Of a stretch of DNA of 64,000 bases, positions 23,508-34,763 are shown one piece after another. The stretch comes from Hygrocybe punicea (lineage: Eukaryota > Basidiomycota > Agaricomycetes > Agaricales > Hygrophoraceae). Position 1 is the first letter of the stretch. Each line of letters opens with the position of its first letter. The position numbers and the translations under genes were made by a program. The notes under the pieces are model-generated. The model was not told the origin of the DNA and ran no database searches. It was given only the letters and a program-made list of their open reading frames with translations. The stretch covers positions 1,240,001-1,304,000 of the forward strand of contig OY744467.1 in NCBI GenBank assembly GCA_963556145.1, in the 5' to 3' direction.

Positions 23508-23945
23508 GTGTCCTTGGGGAGGGCAGCCGGCGGTAGAAGAAGTACTGAGTCTAACTGGCAACCCACCACTCAGCATTATCCGCACAAAAACCACTTCAAC
23601 CCATGAGTGACTGGGTCCAGCAAGGAGGTTGGCGAGAAGGTCAACAATACCAAGTAAGAAGTTAACCGGTTGAAAGAACCAGGTGTCTCTGGGAAACCCA
23701 AAAGATGGCGCGAAGTGTCCTTGGGGAGGGCGGCCGGCAGTAGAAGAAGTACTGAGTCCAACTGGCAACCCACCACCCGGCATTATGCAATTATCCGCAC
23801 GAAGACCACCTCAACCCATGAGTGATACATAACCACTAGCTGGGTCTAGCGAGGAGGTTGGCAAGAAGGTTGACAATACCAAGTAAGAAGTTAACCGGTT
23901 GAAAGAACCAGGCGTCTCTGGGAAACCCAAAAGACAGCGACTCGG
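23508..23945 (+). repeat. Dispersed repeat family R, tandem pair
   Basis: Two consecutive copies (about 23508-23715 and 23716-23945) share GTGTCCTTGGGGAGGGC, GTAGAAGAAGTACTGAGTC, CAACTGGCAACCCACCAC, AAGTTAACCGGTTGAAAGAA and GTCTCTGGGAAACCCAAAAG. They fill the space between the head-to-head starts of deaminase-like copies 1 and 2, so they may contribute promoter sequence. Confidence 0.85.
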
Positions 23946-24268
23946 AAGTAGTAGTAGTGGAAGAACTTGAACAAGTTTGAAAATATAACCATATACAAAC
24001 AAAGGTAACTCGGACAAACAATTCTAGCCTCGTGACCATTCTGAAGTTGCCAGTCACGATCACGGTGGTCCATGACGACCGCGGCACTTCTGGACCATGA
24101 CTGGCCCGGGCCTGGGCACCACTGGCCCCGGGCCGGGCACGTCACCAACTTCAAGTTGAACACTGCAGTGCCGCCTCTGCCAGTGCAACTACTACTAGTA
24201 GTAGTCGGACTCGGACTACTAAGTACCACTAGTATTGGCAACAACTTGAAGTCCATGCCAGTGGCCCA
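23946..24268. other. Intergenic, CAAGTT/ACTAGT-rich
   Basis: Short motifs GAACTTGAACAAGTTTG and ACTACTACTAGTAGTAGT, and a GC-rich near-palindromic patch (CTGGCCCGGGCCTGGGC, 24099-24140). No gene seen. Confidence 0.4.
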
Positions 24269-27011
24269 ATGGAAGGGATGACTTGTCCGGGGAGTGATTC
24301 AAATCGTGCACAGACTGCTTATCTGCCTTCTGATTACCCAAACCCGAGCCTTCATGCTGAGTTCTGTACACTCACCATGCTCCTTTCGCTGGTTATGGCC
24401 ATGAACAATTTGGGCACAGGTCATCCGATATTGGTGAAGGCATTTGAGGAAGAGTACCATGGTCCCCTAGAACCCATAGGACAAACACCCCACAGTTTTG
24501 CACTGAACGCAGCGGCAGCCATCCTTTCACGGGACACTGAGATAGTCGCATTAGCAGGGCCATTGCCATCTCCACCGACGGGAGACTCACCCAAACGACC
24601 CGCTTCCAATTATATCTTGGCAATGCAGAATGAACCGCTAAACTCGAAGGACCCCGGGCCTCAGGCTCATCTCACAAATGTGAACTCCACCGCTGCCACA
24701 GCTCCTGACTGTAAGAATATCCATTTCCAGCCTGACAGCACACTCTTTCAGTCCATGCTGCTCAAAACCGGAATATCACACTGGCCTTCAATTCTAAGGG
24801 ATCCATGGTATGGATTGACTTTAAGGTAAGGTTTTCATTGTGACACTGTAATCAATAAATTGTGATTTATATTGTACCTCAGAGGAGACCCTTTTGAAAA
24901 TCATATGGCGACTATAGTTGAATATGTCAATGCTTACAAGACAGCTCCTGCAGAGGAGAGGGGTCTTCTTTTCGAAAAAACTTCCCGTTACATCATCTCA
25001 TGCTGTTGGAAGAAAATGTGGAGGAGAATCAATCATTGTTCATCGCGTGGTTTAATCCAGATTCTTGGGATGATAAAACTGGAGGCGGTGCGGGACTCGT
25101 ACAATAGGTTCCAAAAAGAACTGGAGCGGTTTCCTAACAGAAAAGACTCAGTTTTCGGTCATATACTGGGGAGTATGGGGAAGGAAGATGTTCATGAGGT
25201 TATGAAGGAATATCCGGGTGCCGATCCAACGTCACAGCTCACCAATCTGCTGGCCGTGTTTGAAAGGGATCTAGGATCACATCTGAGTCCAGAAGGAGAA
25301 ACTACCTACAACGCAGATACATGTCTGGAATTCCACCAACTCCTCATCGCGGTGCTGTACGGCTACCAGAAGGCGCTCGCGACATTTCGTGCTGCATTAT
25401 GGCCAGTCAGGGGTACACCCGCAGTGCTCTGGGGCTGTACTCGGACCCGTACCCGTCACGGGTACATACCCGAGGCCAAAAGTACGGGTATGGCACGGGT
25501 TTTGCAGGGGTACAGGAAGAAACATGCAAAATACCCCATTTTTACCTGTTTTTGGTGGTTTTTATGGTTATTGTGGACAGAATACTGGCCGGATCCCTTT
25601 AGTGTAAAGGAACACAATGTTTAGAATACTGTGGGGAGTGTTGAGAGCATTTTTACTTATTTTTACAAGCAATGATTCTCATTATATCCCCCAAAAATAG
25701 CGAAAAATACCCCCAAAAATTGAGTTTTTGATGTTTCTTCTCCCAAAATAAATACAGCCCATACCCGCGTGGGTACTGCGGGTATTCTGAGGCTGGACTC
25801 GTACCCTTAACCCGTGGTACCCGTACTCTTAACCCCTGGGGGTATTGCATACCCTTGACCTGCCCTATGCTGCATGGGAAAATATAGATGAAGAGAATGG
25901 TCACGGTCAACCTGAACGTGCTCGTCCTGGGCCAGATGCCGTGAAGAAGGAAAAGGGATTGGACGATGAGAAAACTGTGGATAAACCCAAATTTCTTTGG
26001 AAATGTGCCATGAAACTTTGGCGTTTTACTCACTTCCTGTGGCATGTGGCATACTCCCGAATGCTTCACTATCATCTGTCCATCTTGGACGCTGGCGGAC
26101 ACCTTTCCCTCCCCCCCAATAAGCCAGGTATAATTGAAGACATCCGAGTCGATGATGACGTGGACGCCGAATTAAGGCGTCTGCAAGGAGATTCGCAGAG
26201 CCTGCTTTTAAAGTTTCATCGGTGGATATGTCTGCATGCAATTCCTTTTGTTGCACTCGATACCATGGCAGCATTTAGTACCCACCACGAAGCCAATGGT
26301 ATCAACATATCTTTCCTTGCTATGACGAGTCCCCGTGCCTCCCCTGCACCAATGGAACAATGGGAAGTCACCATATCTAAACTTGGCAAACGGTCCACCA
26401 TACTAGCCCAGCCTTCTGCGGATGCACAAGTAATCAACACTCAAGCTACCATCAATTTCCTCAAACAGCGAAAGGAAGATGGTAACCTGAATGAAAATCT
26501 ACTTAAAATCTTCAAGGCTCTCACCTCTTCAAGCTTCGAGTTTCCCGGCGATGTGCACTGTGAGGCCATGCTGGCTTCAATTATGAAATATGTCGACCAG
26601 GAATTTGAAAAGGATTCCAGTAGAGTACCATCCGAATTGGGGAGTGTCATCAAGGTAATTGTGTTACTTGGTTTATAGCAGTGGTCTGATCTCCCATACA
26701 GTGTTTGGATCAAACCCAAATTGCGTCGTCAAAATTCTCGTGCCCTGTATGCTGGGATCTTCTCGATATTTTAAGGGAACAAACCACTATTTTCCAAGTT
26801 CATGCCCGCCATGCCACTATCCATCCTGTGGAGTTACCACCGTGGCTTCCCTACCAACGTAGTACGGAGCATGGTTTTACGATACAGGCAATATCTACAA
26901 CATGAATTGAAAGTGTTGCTGGCAAGGGAGGCTAGGCAAGCCAATGCCAGTGAGTTCATCTCCAAACCCCTGGGCCGTTCTTGGCAATGGACCAAGTGGT
27001 TTCAGCATTAG
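24269..27011 (+). pseudogene. Predicted zinc deaminase (OTT_1508-like), copy 2, hAT-disrupted
   Basis: Paralogue of copy 1. Exon 1 starts MEGMTCPGSDSNRAQ and ends DPWYGLTLR; an intron (about 24828-24882) leads to GDPFENHMATIVEYVNAY. Motif 1 is VHCEAML (HCE at 26556-26564). A short intron separates GSVIK from motif 2, SSKFSCPVCWDLL (Cys at 26741 and 26750), followed by HPVELPPWLP. Two lesions are seen. A 470-bp hAT-type MITE (25398-25867) is inserted between FRAA and WENIDEENG; removing it and one target duplication restores the frame exactly. A 1-nt frameshift at about 26848-26858 moves the conserved tail RSMVLRYRQYL...EFISKPLG into another frame, ending at the TAG at 27009-27011. The copy is therefore inactive in its present form. 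Confidence 0.65.
25390..25875. mobile_element. hAT-type MITE, 470 bp, 8-bp TSD TGCTGCAT
   Basis: The element at 25398-25867 is flanked by TGCTGCAT at 25390-25397 and 25868-25875. Terminal inverted repeats are imperfect: TATGGCCAGTCAGGGGTA at the left and, reverse-complemented, TAGGGCAGGTCAAGGGTA at the right. The subterminal regions are crowded with GGGTACGGGTA/TACCCGTACCC motifs. No transposase is encoded. An 8-bp duplication and TA-starting ends fit the hAT superfamily, mobilised in trans. Confidence 0.85.
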
Positions 27012-27370
27012 CAATAGCAGATCATGATTGTGTAGTAGTACTGTACTAGTCGCGGTTTTCATTTAATATTTATTTTGTTGTACTACTAGTAGAAGAACTT
27101 GAAATAGCCACTGGCAAGTTGTACTACTACTACTACTACTACTACTACTAGTATCTCTTTCAAGTTCGTTGGTGGAACTCGTCACGTACTAGTAAGTGTG
27201 ATCTTTGACTTGAAGTTGAGCCTGAGGGACTACTACTAGTAGTAGTAGGCTCTCAAAATGTTGACGTTCAGTGACTCGTGATGTAGCTGTGGGCTTGTAA
27301 CATTTCATGATGATGATAAACATGTAATTTACTACTCCTACTTAGCATGTCATCACGTTGGTTTGCATTT
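27012..27370. repeat. (TAC)n/ACTAGT-rich intergenic with microsatellite 27121-27154
   Basis: Contains an uninterrupted (TAC) run at 27121-27154 and several TACTAGTAGTAG palindromes. No gene. It separates the C-terminal end of deaminase-like copy 2 from the 3' end of the Plavaka transposase. Confidence 0.85.
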
Positions 27371-30300
27371 CTACATCCCTGTAAAATGCTCTTCCTCCGT
27401 TTCATGGCCTCCGTCTTCCGAGTCTTCCGATTCAACATCTTCCCATCCATCCAAATGATGGTCTTCTAAACCCAACTCGGAATCATCGGAATCGTAAACA
27501 TCGCTACCATTCTCATCCAAAGTCAGAGCATTGACTCGGATGTCCTTCTCCCTTGATGTTTCCTCAACATGTTCTGATGATCCACTGGCAGCTCCTTGGG
27601 GACCCGGTGTACAACTGGCCGTAGCGAGAGCAGTCCCATGAGCATGAGCATGACCTACCGCTAAGCACCAGTGGTAGCGCATGACAAGATCTCGTGCAGA
27701 AAATCTAGTTATCGAGAGTCAACAAAGGAGTATACTCCCAGATGATTGAACTTACCGGCCAACATAGTAATGGCGGTAATCCTGGCCATCCTTAGCACAA
27801 CGAGAGATACCGACTCCATCCGCATGTCGCCTTCCCTTGGCGAACACTGGCATGATATGGCACCCACGGAGGACATCTTTTGGATCCACAAAACCAAAAG
27901 CATTCTCTCCGCTCATAGGTGGGAAGTGGACAGAATCCAGCTTTGAGCTACCCCATCCTGAAGATCCCGGCTCCACGACTTCAAACCATCATACCCATAA
28001 GAAATCCAAGCGCCGAGCTTCATAGTCACACATTCCAGGCCCAGTATATATCACGTTTGTGTGGTATGCACCCAGAACACGCGCATACAAGAAGTGATGC
28101 AGGCTTGAAGAATCCTCAGCAGCATCTGCATTGTCAGCATAAAGCATAATGTTACAGTGAGAATTGCCGGGATTAATGATGTCTGTGCCTCGCCGAACGT
28201 CATATGTGGTGAAGTGGAATCGAGTGAGCTTGTGATGATAGATTCAATCGTTCTTCAAGAATACGAAAGTGGACAGGTTATTGTTTGAGACCCTCATGCC
28301 CTCTATGCCCATATCAGGGGAGGCCATTCCCAGGCTACATTCCTGAAGGCATCCAGATTCACGTAAGAGCATCTCTTGAACGTGAGGAAGTATATGCTCT
28401 CTCAATTTCATGAAAAAATTCTGCGAGGAAGACATTGATTACTACACGAAGACAATTTAAAAGCGGCATGCTAACCTTGGTTGCAGGGTCACCATCATTC
28501 TTCTGCAGAAAGGAAGGCACATGCATGGGTGAATTCTGCGACTTGCCCATATTATACTGCGCCTTAGGGTTATGAGTGACGTCTTCATGTTCCACCTGGG
28601 AGACAGGGGGATTCACTCACTCACGAATCTTGCGAATGCAACATTCTCGTCGTTCGATTTTGGACAACTGAAGTGGTATAAGTCGGCCACTGGTCCGAGG
28701 GAAATGTGCCTTCGAAGTTCAGTGCTCGAGTTCGAGCTGATGTGCATTGGCGATCAGTACGGTCAACTAGTAGTTGGCTGAAACCTTACTGGTTGAGTAG
28801 AATAGGAGTCCGTCGTTCCATACTGTCGGATAGTGGAGGTGTAGTCACCCAACGCATGGACCTTGTAAGTATTCAGGTTCAGGCGCTTTGGTTTCCGCGT
28901 GTTATTACTGGATGCTGCGAGCCTTGATCGTACATTGATGGGCACTGTTTTCTCTTGACGTCGTTGTCGAGCAGCCCGTTCTCTTTCCAATTCCCATGTT
29001 TCAAACAATGAGCAGGTCTTCTCTTGGAACTCACGGAGGCTGTTTCCAAGAGATATAGTGACGTTGGACAACATGTCCAAAGTGGTGTCGGTATGCATGT
29101 GCAGCTTTGCAAGAGCATGCCAGTGTGCCAAATGGAAAAGGAGTTTGAGGACTCGTGTGTTGTGTGGTTCTGGGAAAAGACCATTGAAAACAGGTATTGC
29201 GCACTATACCAGTAAAGTCAGCTTACAAAAACAAGACTGCAGGCCATATCTACCTGCAAAATGTCTTCATAATCATGGGCAGTCATCTTCTTGAGTTCCG
29301 ATCGGTTCGATGTTATTTTTCTAATCCCATCAAGTCCAAATGAAGGTATTTCTCAATATCTGAGAATGTCTGTAAGTTTTGTGACCATTTCAAGTTTCTG
29401 AACACTTACCTTCGATCTAACTCGTGCTTGAGATTTTCACCCAGGCAGTCCAAGATACGCAAGAGGTGGATAAAGATGGCCCTCCAGACCCCAAGCTCAA
29501 ACTCGTGCATGAGATCCACAAGGAGTATGCAAAATATATGAAAACCAAATTGGGCTAACTTGTCCGAAAATGTATTCTAAAACGGATCAAGACAAATTAG
29601 GCAACTGGTAAGAGGAAACAGGTACCCACAGCTGTCGGAACGAGAGAGTCCTCTTGCAGGAGATTCTCTACAGCCCTACTGTTGACAGCATTGTTCTTCT
29701 CATATATGCATTTACGGGCAGCTGCAATACGACTACAACGATTAATATCATCGGTGCGTGCCAGGGTGTCATGCTGCGCCATGTCTCGATGCATTCCTAT
29801 GTTATGTACACGATCTAGCAGGATTAGACATCGGGGACAGGGGCAGCGGCCCAGATTCCGTATACTAGCAATGATAACTCTGTAGTATATTAGTGACATC
29901 AAAAATATTTGCCAAGCTGGGACTCACTTCTCAGGATAGTCAGCGGAATATATGAAAATGCAAGGGTAGAAACGGCGCTTGATTCCGTCGCAGCAGTCGA
30001 TCACAATGCCGTGCGCGTAAGCATCAATGAATTCATCATCAAGAATTATTGCCCACTGAGCATGGTATATTTCTTGATGACAATGCGCAAGAAATGCTTG
30101 TTTGGGTCCTTTACCACCAATATGTTCCATCGCGAAAGCCTTGAATGCGTCAGGAAGCTATCAAATAACATTTGAATACTGATAACCTACAACTAAAAGA
30201 GATGCTCACAGTTTCGAAGTAGGCGATGTGCTCAAACGCGTGACAAGATGGTTTCGATCTTATATCCTTTGACTCATTTCCGATTCCAAGATATATGGGT

Positions 30301-31607
30301 GATAGCTTAGCATCACTGAAAACAGTGAGATGAGTGGCATCTGAGGCGAACATGAGGCCCACTATGACCTTCGGAAGGTCACACCCTGGCTCTCCCGGGG
30401 AGTTCTGAAGTTTTTCGTGGGCATCGATGAATGCAGGTGATAAGTATAGCTCGCCATGAACTCTGACTGGCTCAGACGCTTCATTTCGCTGCCAATACAA
30501 TTTGTACGGCTCGAAGTGGATATAGGGGTGACTCGAAGGGCTCGAAATCTTCTCCCGAATCACCGACACCAGCTTGCAGTGACGAAGTGTCCCTGCCATA
30601 AACTCCTGTGGCCCTGGATGGAGTGTCCTACTATGGAACGGCACCTCAATCTTGACAGGTGTGTCAATCCAGTCTCCTGCGAGAATTTCATCCTCCCAAC
30701 CTTCATCGGCACTATCGCTGGGTGTATGGCCCAGCATATCACCAGCCAACTGCGCATTGATACGGAGCCAGTTCGTCCCCGCAATGGCCTCCGGTCGAAA
30801 ATCTGGATGACCAATAATATTGAGGAGGTTTCTGAAGCCCGACTGCGACTTCTTAGCTCCATCATTCCAATACCATTCCCCTAGCAAAAAGGAGGACAGG
30901 TTTGGATAGGGATGGTACAAGTCCCCTGTAGCTCTGGATAACGTATCGGGAAGCGTACTCATCAAGTCCTCTGAAGTTACATTCCCGTCTGGGTCGTGCT
31001 CCGGGAAATGAGTTGCCCGATACCAGCGAAAGAGGCCAAAAATATTCCGGGTTGAATTCAGTATCTTTCTTGAGAGAGAGAGAGACGGGGAGGAGCCATG
31101 GTCCACTGAGGCTGTGGGGTGTGGTAGCACAGTTAGCATAGGGTTGGAGTCCAGGAGGAGAGAGGGCATAGGGAGGGCAGCTTGAGGTTCAGGGAGAGCG
31201 TCTCGATAGCGTTTGGGTAGCTGGCGGTGCTCTCGGCGAACTCTGCGCTGAGCGAGGCATTGGTCCAAATCATCAATATCCATAAACGAGTGGTTGAAAA
31301 TGCTCTGATGGATATTCAGTAAAGAATAGCCAAAAAATATAAATCTCACCTCCGGCGCTTGGGGGGCATCGTTCAGAGCTGCTAACGGTTCATCTGGAGT
31401 TGTATTTGATCGGGTAACCTGATTTGCAGCCTTGTTTTCCAATTTCCGATGCTTTTTGTTATGCCAAACCTCTTTGGCTTTGTCCAGAGCACCAAAAACC
31501 CGTTTCTTCGTCTTCTCACAGCTGCGTTTATGACATGTATATGCTTGTGGTAATGAAAAGGTGCGTCCGCAAATGCAAGCTTGACACCACGCAGGTGGCC
31601 GATCCAT
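27371..31607 (-). pseudogene. Plavaka (CACTA-like) transposase, near full length
   Basis: Cut-and-paste transposase of the fungal Plavaka group. The N-terminus has a C2H2-type finger (WCQACICGRTFSLPQAYTCH). The long first exon (31607-30150) ends with the typical YKLYWQRN, VHGELYLSPAFIDAH, PGCDLPKVIVGLMFASDATH and PIYLGIGNESK blocks. Later exons: GIKRRFYPCIFIYSADYPEK, CPCPRCLI, VDLMHEFELGVWRAIF, HLAHWHALAKLHMHTD, STIRQYGTTDSYSTQ, QYNMGKSQN, an NSHCNIMLYADN...HHFLYARVLGAYH segment, FVDPKDVLRGCHIMPVF, and a tail with GHAHAHG and many Asp/Glu, ending at TAG. Two in-frame TGA codons lie in one exon: 28719-28721 (LELEH then TGA then TSKAHF, where the family has Arg) and 28617-28619. Terminal inverted repeats and target duplication were not located. 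Confidence 0.8.
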
Positions 31608-31950
31608 CTAGGCCAGGCGGATTCAGGTTGGGTCCGTAGAGAGGAAAAAAAAGGTGCAAGTTCTGACTCCGAGTGTTGGAGTCACTGGGGAGTCACTCTC
31701 ACGGGGAACTGGACTGGACCACTAGACGGAAAATGTGCTTGATTCAACTAGTAGATAGCTAGAATTACAGTGGTTTCTTGTGACCATGGTATGGTCTCAC
31801 GTTAGCTGGGGCATTACTTTCCTCACTGCAAGTACTGATGCCCGAAACACTTTGCACTGAAGGCGTGCGACCGTGGTTGGCCTGGTTACTTGTCCATTAG
31901 CTTGGGGAATTCACATCGTAAATGTGGCCAACATGATACGTTTTTCTCCA
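31608..31950. other. Intergenic between Plavaka and deaminase-like copy 3
   Basis: GAGTCACTGGGGAGTCACTC and related short repeats occur at 31660-31720, upstream of the transposase start. No CACTA-type terminus could be defined. No gene seen. Confidence 0.35.
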
Positions 31951-32298
31951 CCACACTGCCACCACTGCTTCCCTCCGAGGCATTGTCATTTATGGTCATG
32001 AAATACAGGCCCCGTAGTCAAAAATCAGTGGTATGTGCTCCCACTGGCAGATGAGAAAGAAGGTCCCAACAAACATGGCAGGTGTCCTTCGACACGGCGA
32101 TGAGGCTTCAATTCAATGGCTTCACAAAATAATATATCAGCACAAGGAAACCAAACAGAGATTACGATACCTTAATAACTTCACATTCAACGGGATTTCT
32201 TGAGATGCAACAGCTGGCACAAGTACATAAGCACCACTAAGGAAGTTTCGCAGTGCTGATTTCCACAATATTTTCCTTTGCCGGAGAGCACACCGCAT

Positions 32299-33633
32299 GC
32301 CTTGGGTAGTGTTGCCTCAGCTAAGGCTAACGGTCAGCTAGTAGCTGTTAGCTTAGCTGAATTTAGCTTAGCTGGGGTCCAGCTAAGCTAAAGGCTAATG
32401 ACCAGCTACCGGCTACAGCTACCTCAAAACCTTAGCTGTAGCTGGCAGCTAAGCTGCAGCTAATTACACCTTTCCACAGGTAAGTGTGCCCAAGTACTCA
32501 GGTATTTTGTTTTTGCCATTTACTTAGATGCATACATATTAATATGTAATAAGACAAAATTCAATTAATTTAATTAATTTAATTAATTAATCTAATTACT
32601 GTCAAAGGGGGGAGAGAGATGGGAGCGGGAGGAGAGTGGGAGAAGGGGGAGGGAGGGGAGAGTGGAGGAGGAGAGTGGGAGAAGGGGGGAGGGGAGAGGG
32701 GGGGAGGAGGAGAGGGAGGGGGGAGGAGAGGGAGGGGGGAGGCGGAGAGGGAGGGGGAAGGGGGAGGGGGAGAGTGGGAGTGGGAGAGGGAGAGGGGGAG
32801 AGGGGGAGAGGGGGTGGGGACAGTGGGAGGGGGGGGACAGGATGGTGGTGGCCATGGCCTTGACTATCCTTGTCCCGTCGTCCTCGTCCTCGCCGTCATC
32901 CTCGTCTTCACCGTTGTCCTCGTCCTTGCCATCGTCCTCGCCATCCTCGTCCTCATCGCCGTCATCCTTGTCGTTGTCGTCATCCCTGTCCTCATTCTCG
33001 TCGTCCTCGTCCTTGTCCCCATCGTCCCCATTGTCCTCGTCCCCATCCTTGTCGTCCTTGTCCCTGGCCTCGTCGTCCTCGTCTTCGTCGTCCTCGTCCT
33101 TGTCCTTGTCGTTGGCGTGGCGGTGGTGGTGGTGGTGGTGGTGGTGGCCATCCTCATCCACCGTCCTCGTCCTTGTCCTCATGTCGTCCACGGAGGGTCT
33201 CGCCACCCGTCGTTATCGTCCTCCTCGTCATCCTCCTTGTCGGTGTTGTTGGTGTTGTTGGTCAGTCATGACGCGTTCAGAGACGCGTTACCGCGTTTGT
33301 TGAAGTGTGACCAAGTGACCAAAAAAGTCACATGGTCCGTGCGCCCTTTGAATCCCTATATAAGGGGCTCAAAATCCCCTGTCGATCCCTTCAAAAATAT
33401 TACTAGTATTTACTTAGTAATAGTAAAGCAATAATAGTATATTATAAATTGTACTCTAGTACTAGTAGTAGTATACTCTATATATCCCAGCTATGGTTGG
33501 CTATAGCTGACCATAGCCGGCTATGCACGACTAGCAGCTCCGACTAAGGAAAATTAAGAAATTAGCTTAGCCTTAGCTGAAGCTAACTTGGCTGGCCCGC
33601 AGCTGGCTTGGCTGTGGCAACACTAGCCTTGGG
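32299..33633. mobile_element. hAT-type non-autonomous element, 1319 bp, TSD GCCTTGGG
   Basis: The element at 32307-33625 is flanked by GCCTTGGG at 32299-32306 and 33626-33633. Ends: TAGTGTTGCCTCAGCTAAGG on the left and, reverse-complemented, TAGTGTTGCCACAGCCAAGC on the right. Both subterminal zones are packed with AGCTAAGCTA/TAGCTG-type motifs (32318-32465 and 33487-33615), as in hAT transposase-binding regions. The interior is low-complexity: a purine tract at 32604-32830, then a GTCCTC-type tract at 32870-33215, and a CTATATAAGG box at 33356-33365. No transposase is encoded. Confidence 0.9.
32604..33215. repeat. Strand-asymmetric low-complexity core of the hAT element
   Basis: The plus strand is almost pure G/A (GGGGAG/GGAGGA units) from 32604 to about 32830, then switches to CCTCGTCCTCGTC-type units to about 33215, including a (GGT)n run at 33118-33146. 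Open frames on both strands (Asp/Glu-rich with poly-His, Ser-rich, Val-rich) follow from the composition and are not called as genes. Confidence 0.9.
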
Positions 33634-34549
33634 CGCCCTCCAGTTCGCCTCCATGTTCGCCATTTCCTTTGTGGTCAAATGAATCGCAGCCTGAGTATTG
33701 AATGCTGGAGTGTCTGAGGGCAAAGCTACATCTGCGGTGGTGGGCTGTTCGCCAAGTTTAGATATCGTAATTCCATGGTTCCATTGGCGCAGGGGAGGTA
33801 CAGGGATTCCTCATAGCGACGAGGGATATATTGACATAGTTAGGACATCAATTACTGAAAAGAGACATGACATGAAGAGATGCCAGTGGTACAACCTGCA
33901 GATGAATCCATTGCAAAAACGTAAAATAAATCGGGCCCTCAGGCGGTGAATCTTCTTGCGGTCTTGATTCCTCGTCCACGTCGTCATCGATGTCGTCAAT
34001 TCTGCCTGCGGGGGATGGTGTCCATAGACATCCAAGATGGACAGGTGATAACAAAGTAATAGGGAGTATGCGGCGCGCCAAAGTAAGTGAGTAAAATGCC
34101 AAAGTGTCATGGCACACTGCAAAGGAATTTCGGCTTGCTGACGGTGTTTCAATGTCCAATTCCTTTTCCTTCTTCTCGGCATCTGGATGAGCACATTGTC
34201 CCATTGACGTTATCACGAATTGCCGCAAGTGCCCTCTGGTAGCCAAACAGCATGAGTTGGTGGAATTCGACACATGTGTAGGTGGTTGCTGTTGTTCTTG
34301 GCTACGACCAGCACCATGAGCATGCGAAACTCCGGATGGTCGACGCCAGTGTCTTGTCCATTGCAAAAAGGTTTCGTAGATTCCACGGCAGGCTTCAAGT
34401 TGAGTTCGAGTCGAACCTGAGCGATGTTGATCGTGATAATCAGGTGGCACGTAACTTGAATCATGTGTCGCTGCAAACTAATTGGTAGTAACATCTATGG
34501 ATGTAAGATAGAAAATGGGGGAGCGTTGGGCCACCAACTGGTGCCTTAG

Positions 34550-34760
34550 TAACCCACCATCATCATCATGATCGTACAGTTATCCGCTCGAAGACCAGTG
34601 GCCCCTCACCCAGAGCAATGCCTGAGCACTGCCAGTGTGGGGCCTAAACTCCAGCTGGGAATCGACAGGGAAGGTTGGCGAGAAGGTCGACGACCCCAGG
34701 CAGGTACGCAGGTAACCAGAATGACAGGCCCGAGCGACTCTGGCAATCCAAAAGTCGCTC
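34550..34760 (+). repeat. Dispersed repeat family R, member 4
   Basis: Contains AACCCACCATCATC, TTATCCGCTCGAAGACCAG and GGTTGGCGAGAAGGTCGAC as in the members at 20805 and 23508. It lies just upstream (in gene sense) of deaminase-like copy 3. Confidence 0.6.
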
Positions 34761-34763
34761 AGA

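Larger units (their letters stand above)
31951..34480 (-). pseudogene. Predicted zinc deaminase (OTT_1508-like), copy 3, deleted and hAT-split
   Basis: Third paralogue, heavily decayed. From 34480 down: VDHPEFRMLMVL (compare copy 1 VDHNPEFRTLMVL) joined by an internal deletion to CVEFHQLMLFGYQRALA. Then TLWHFTHLLWRAAYSLLLCYHLSILD, FLQWIHLQVVPLASLH and ISKLGEQ in shifting frames. AAIHLTTKEMANMEANWRA is interrupted by the hAT element (32307-33625). It resumes CGVLSGKGKYCGNQHCETSL (HCE at 32247-32255), then AVSKDTCHVCWDLLSHL (Cys at 32069-32080), then TTDF and a TGA at 32018-32020. At least two further frameshifts are needed. The hAT insertion point falls in a continuous codon run when one target duplication is removed. 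Confidence 0.65.

Noticed and set aside
31600..31760. Plavaka terminal inverted repeat from the GAGTCACT repeats
   Set aside because: No matching copy was found beyond the 3' end near 27370, and no target duplication.
32592..33206. 204-codon His/Asp/Glu/Pro-rich minus-strand frame and overlapping Val- or Ser-rich plus-strand frames as genes
   Set aside because: They lie wholly in the low-complexity core of a non-autonomous hAT element; all frames are open because of repeat composition, with no family match or introns.
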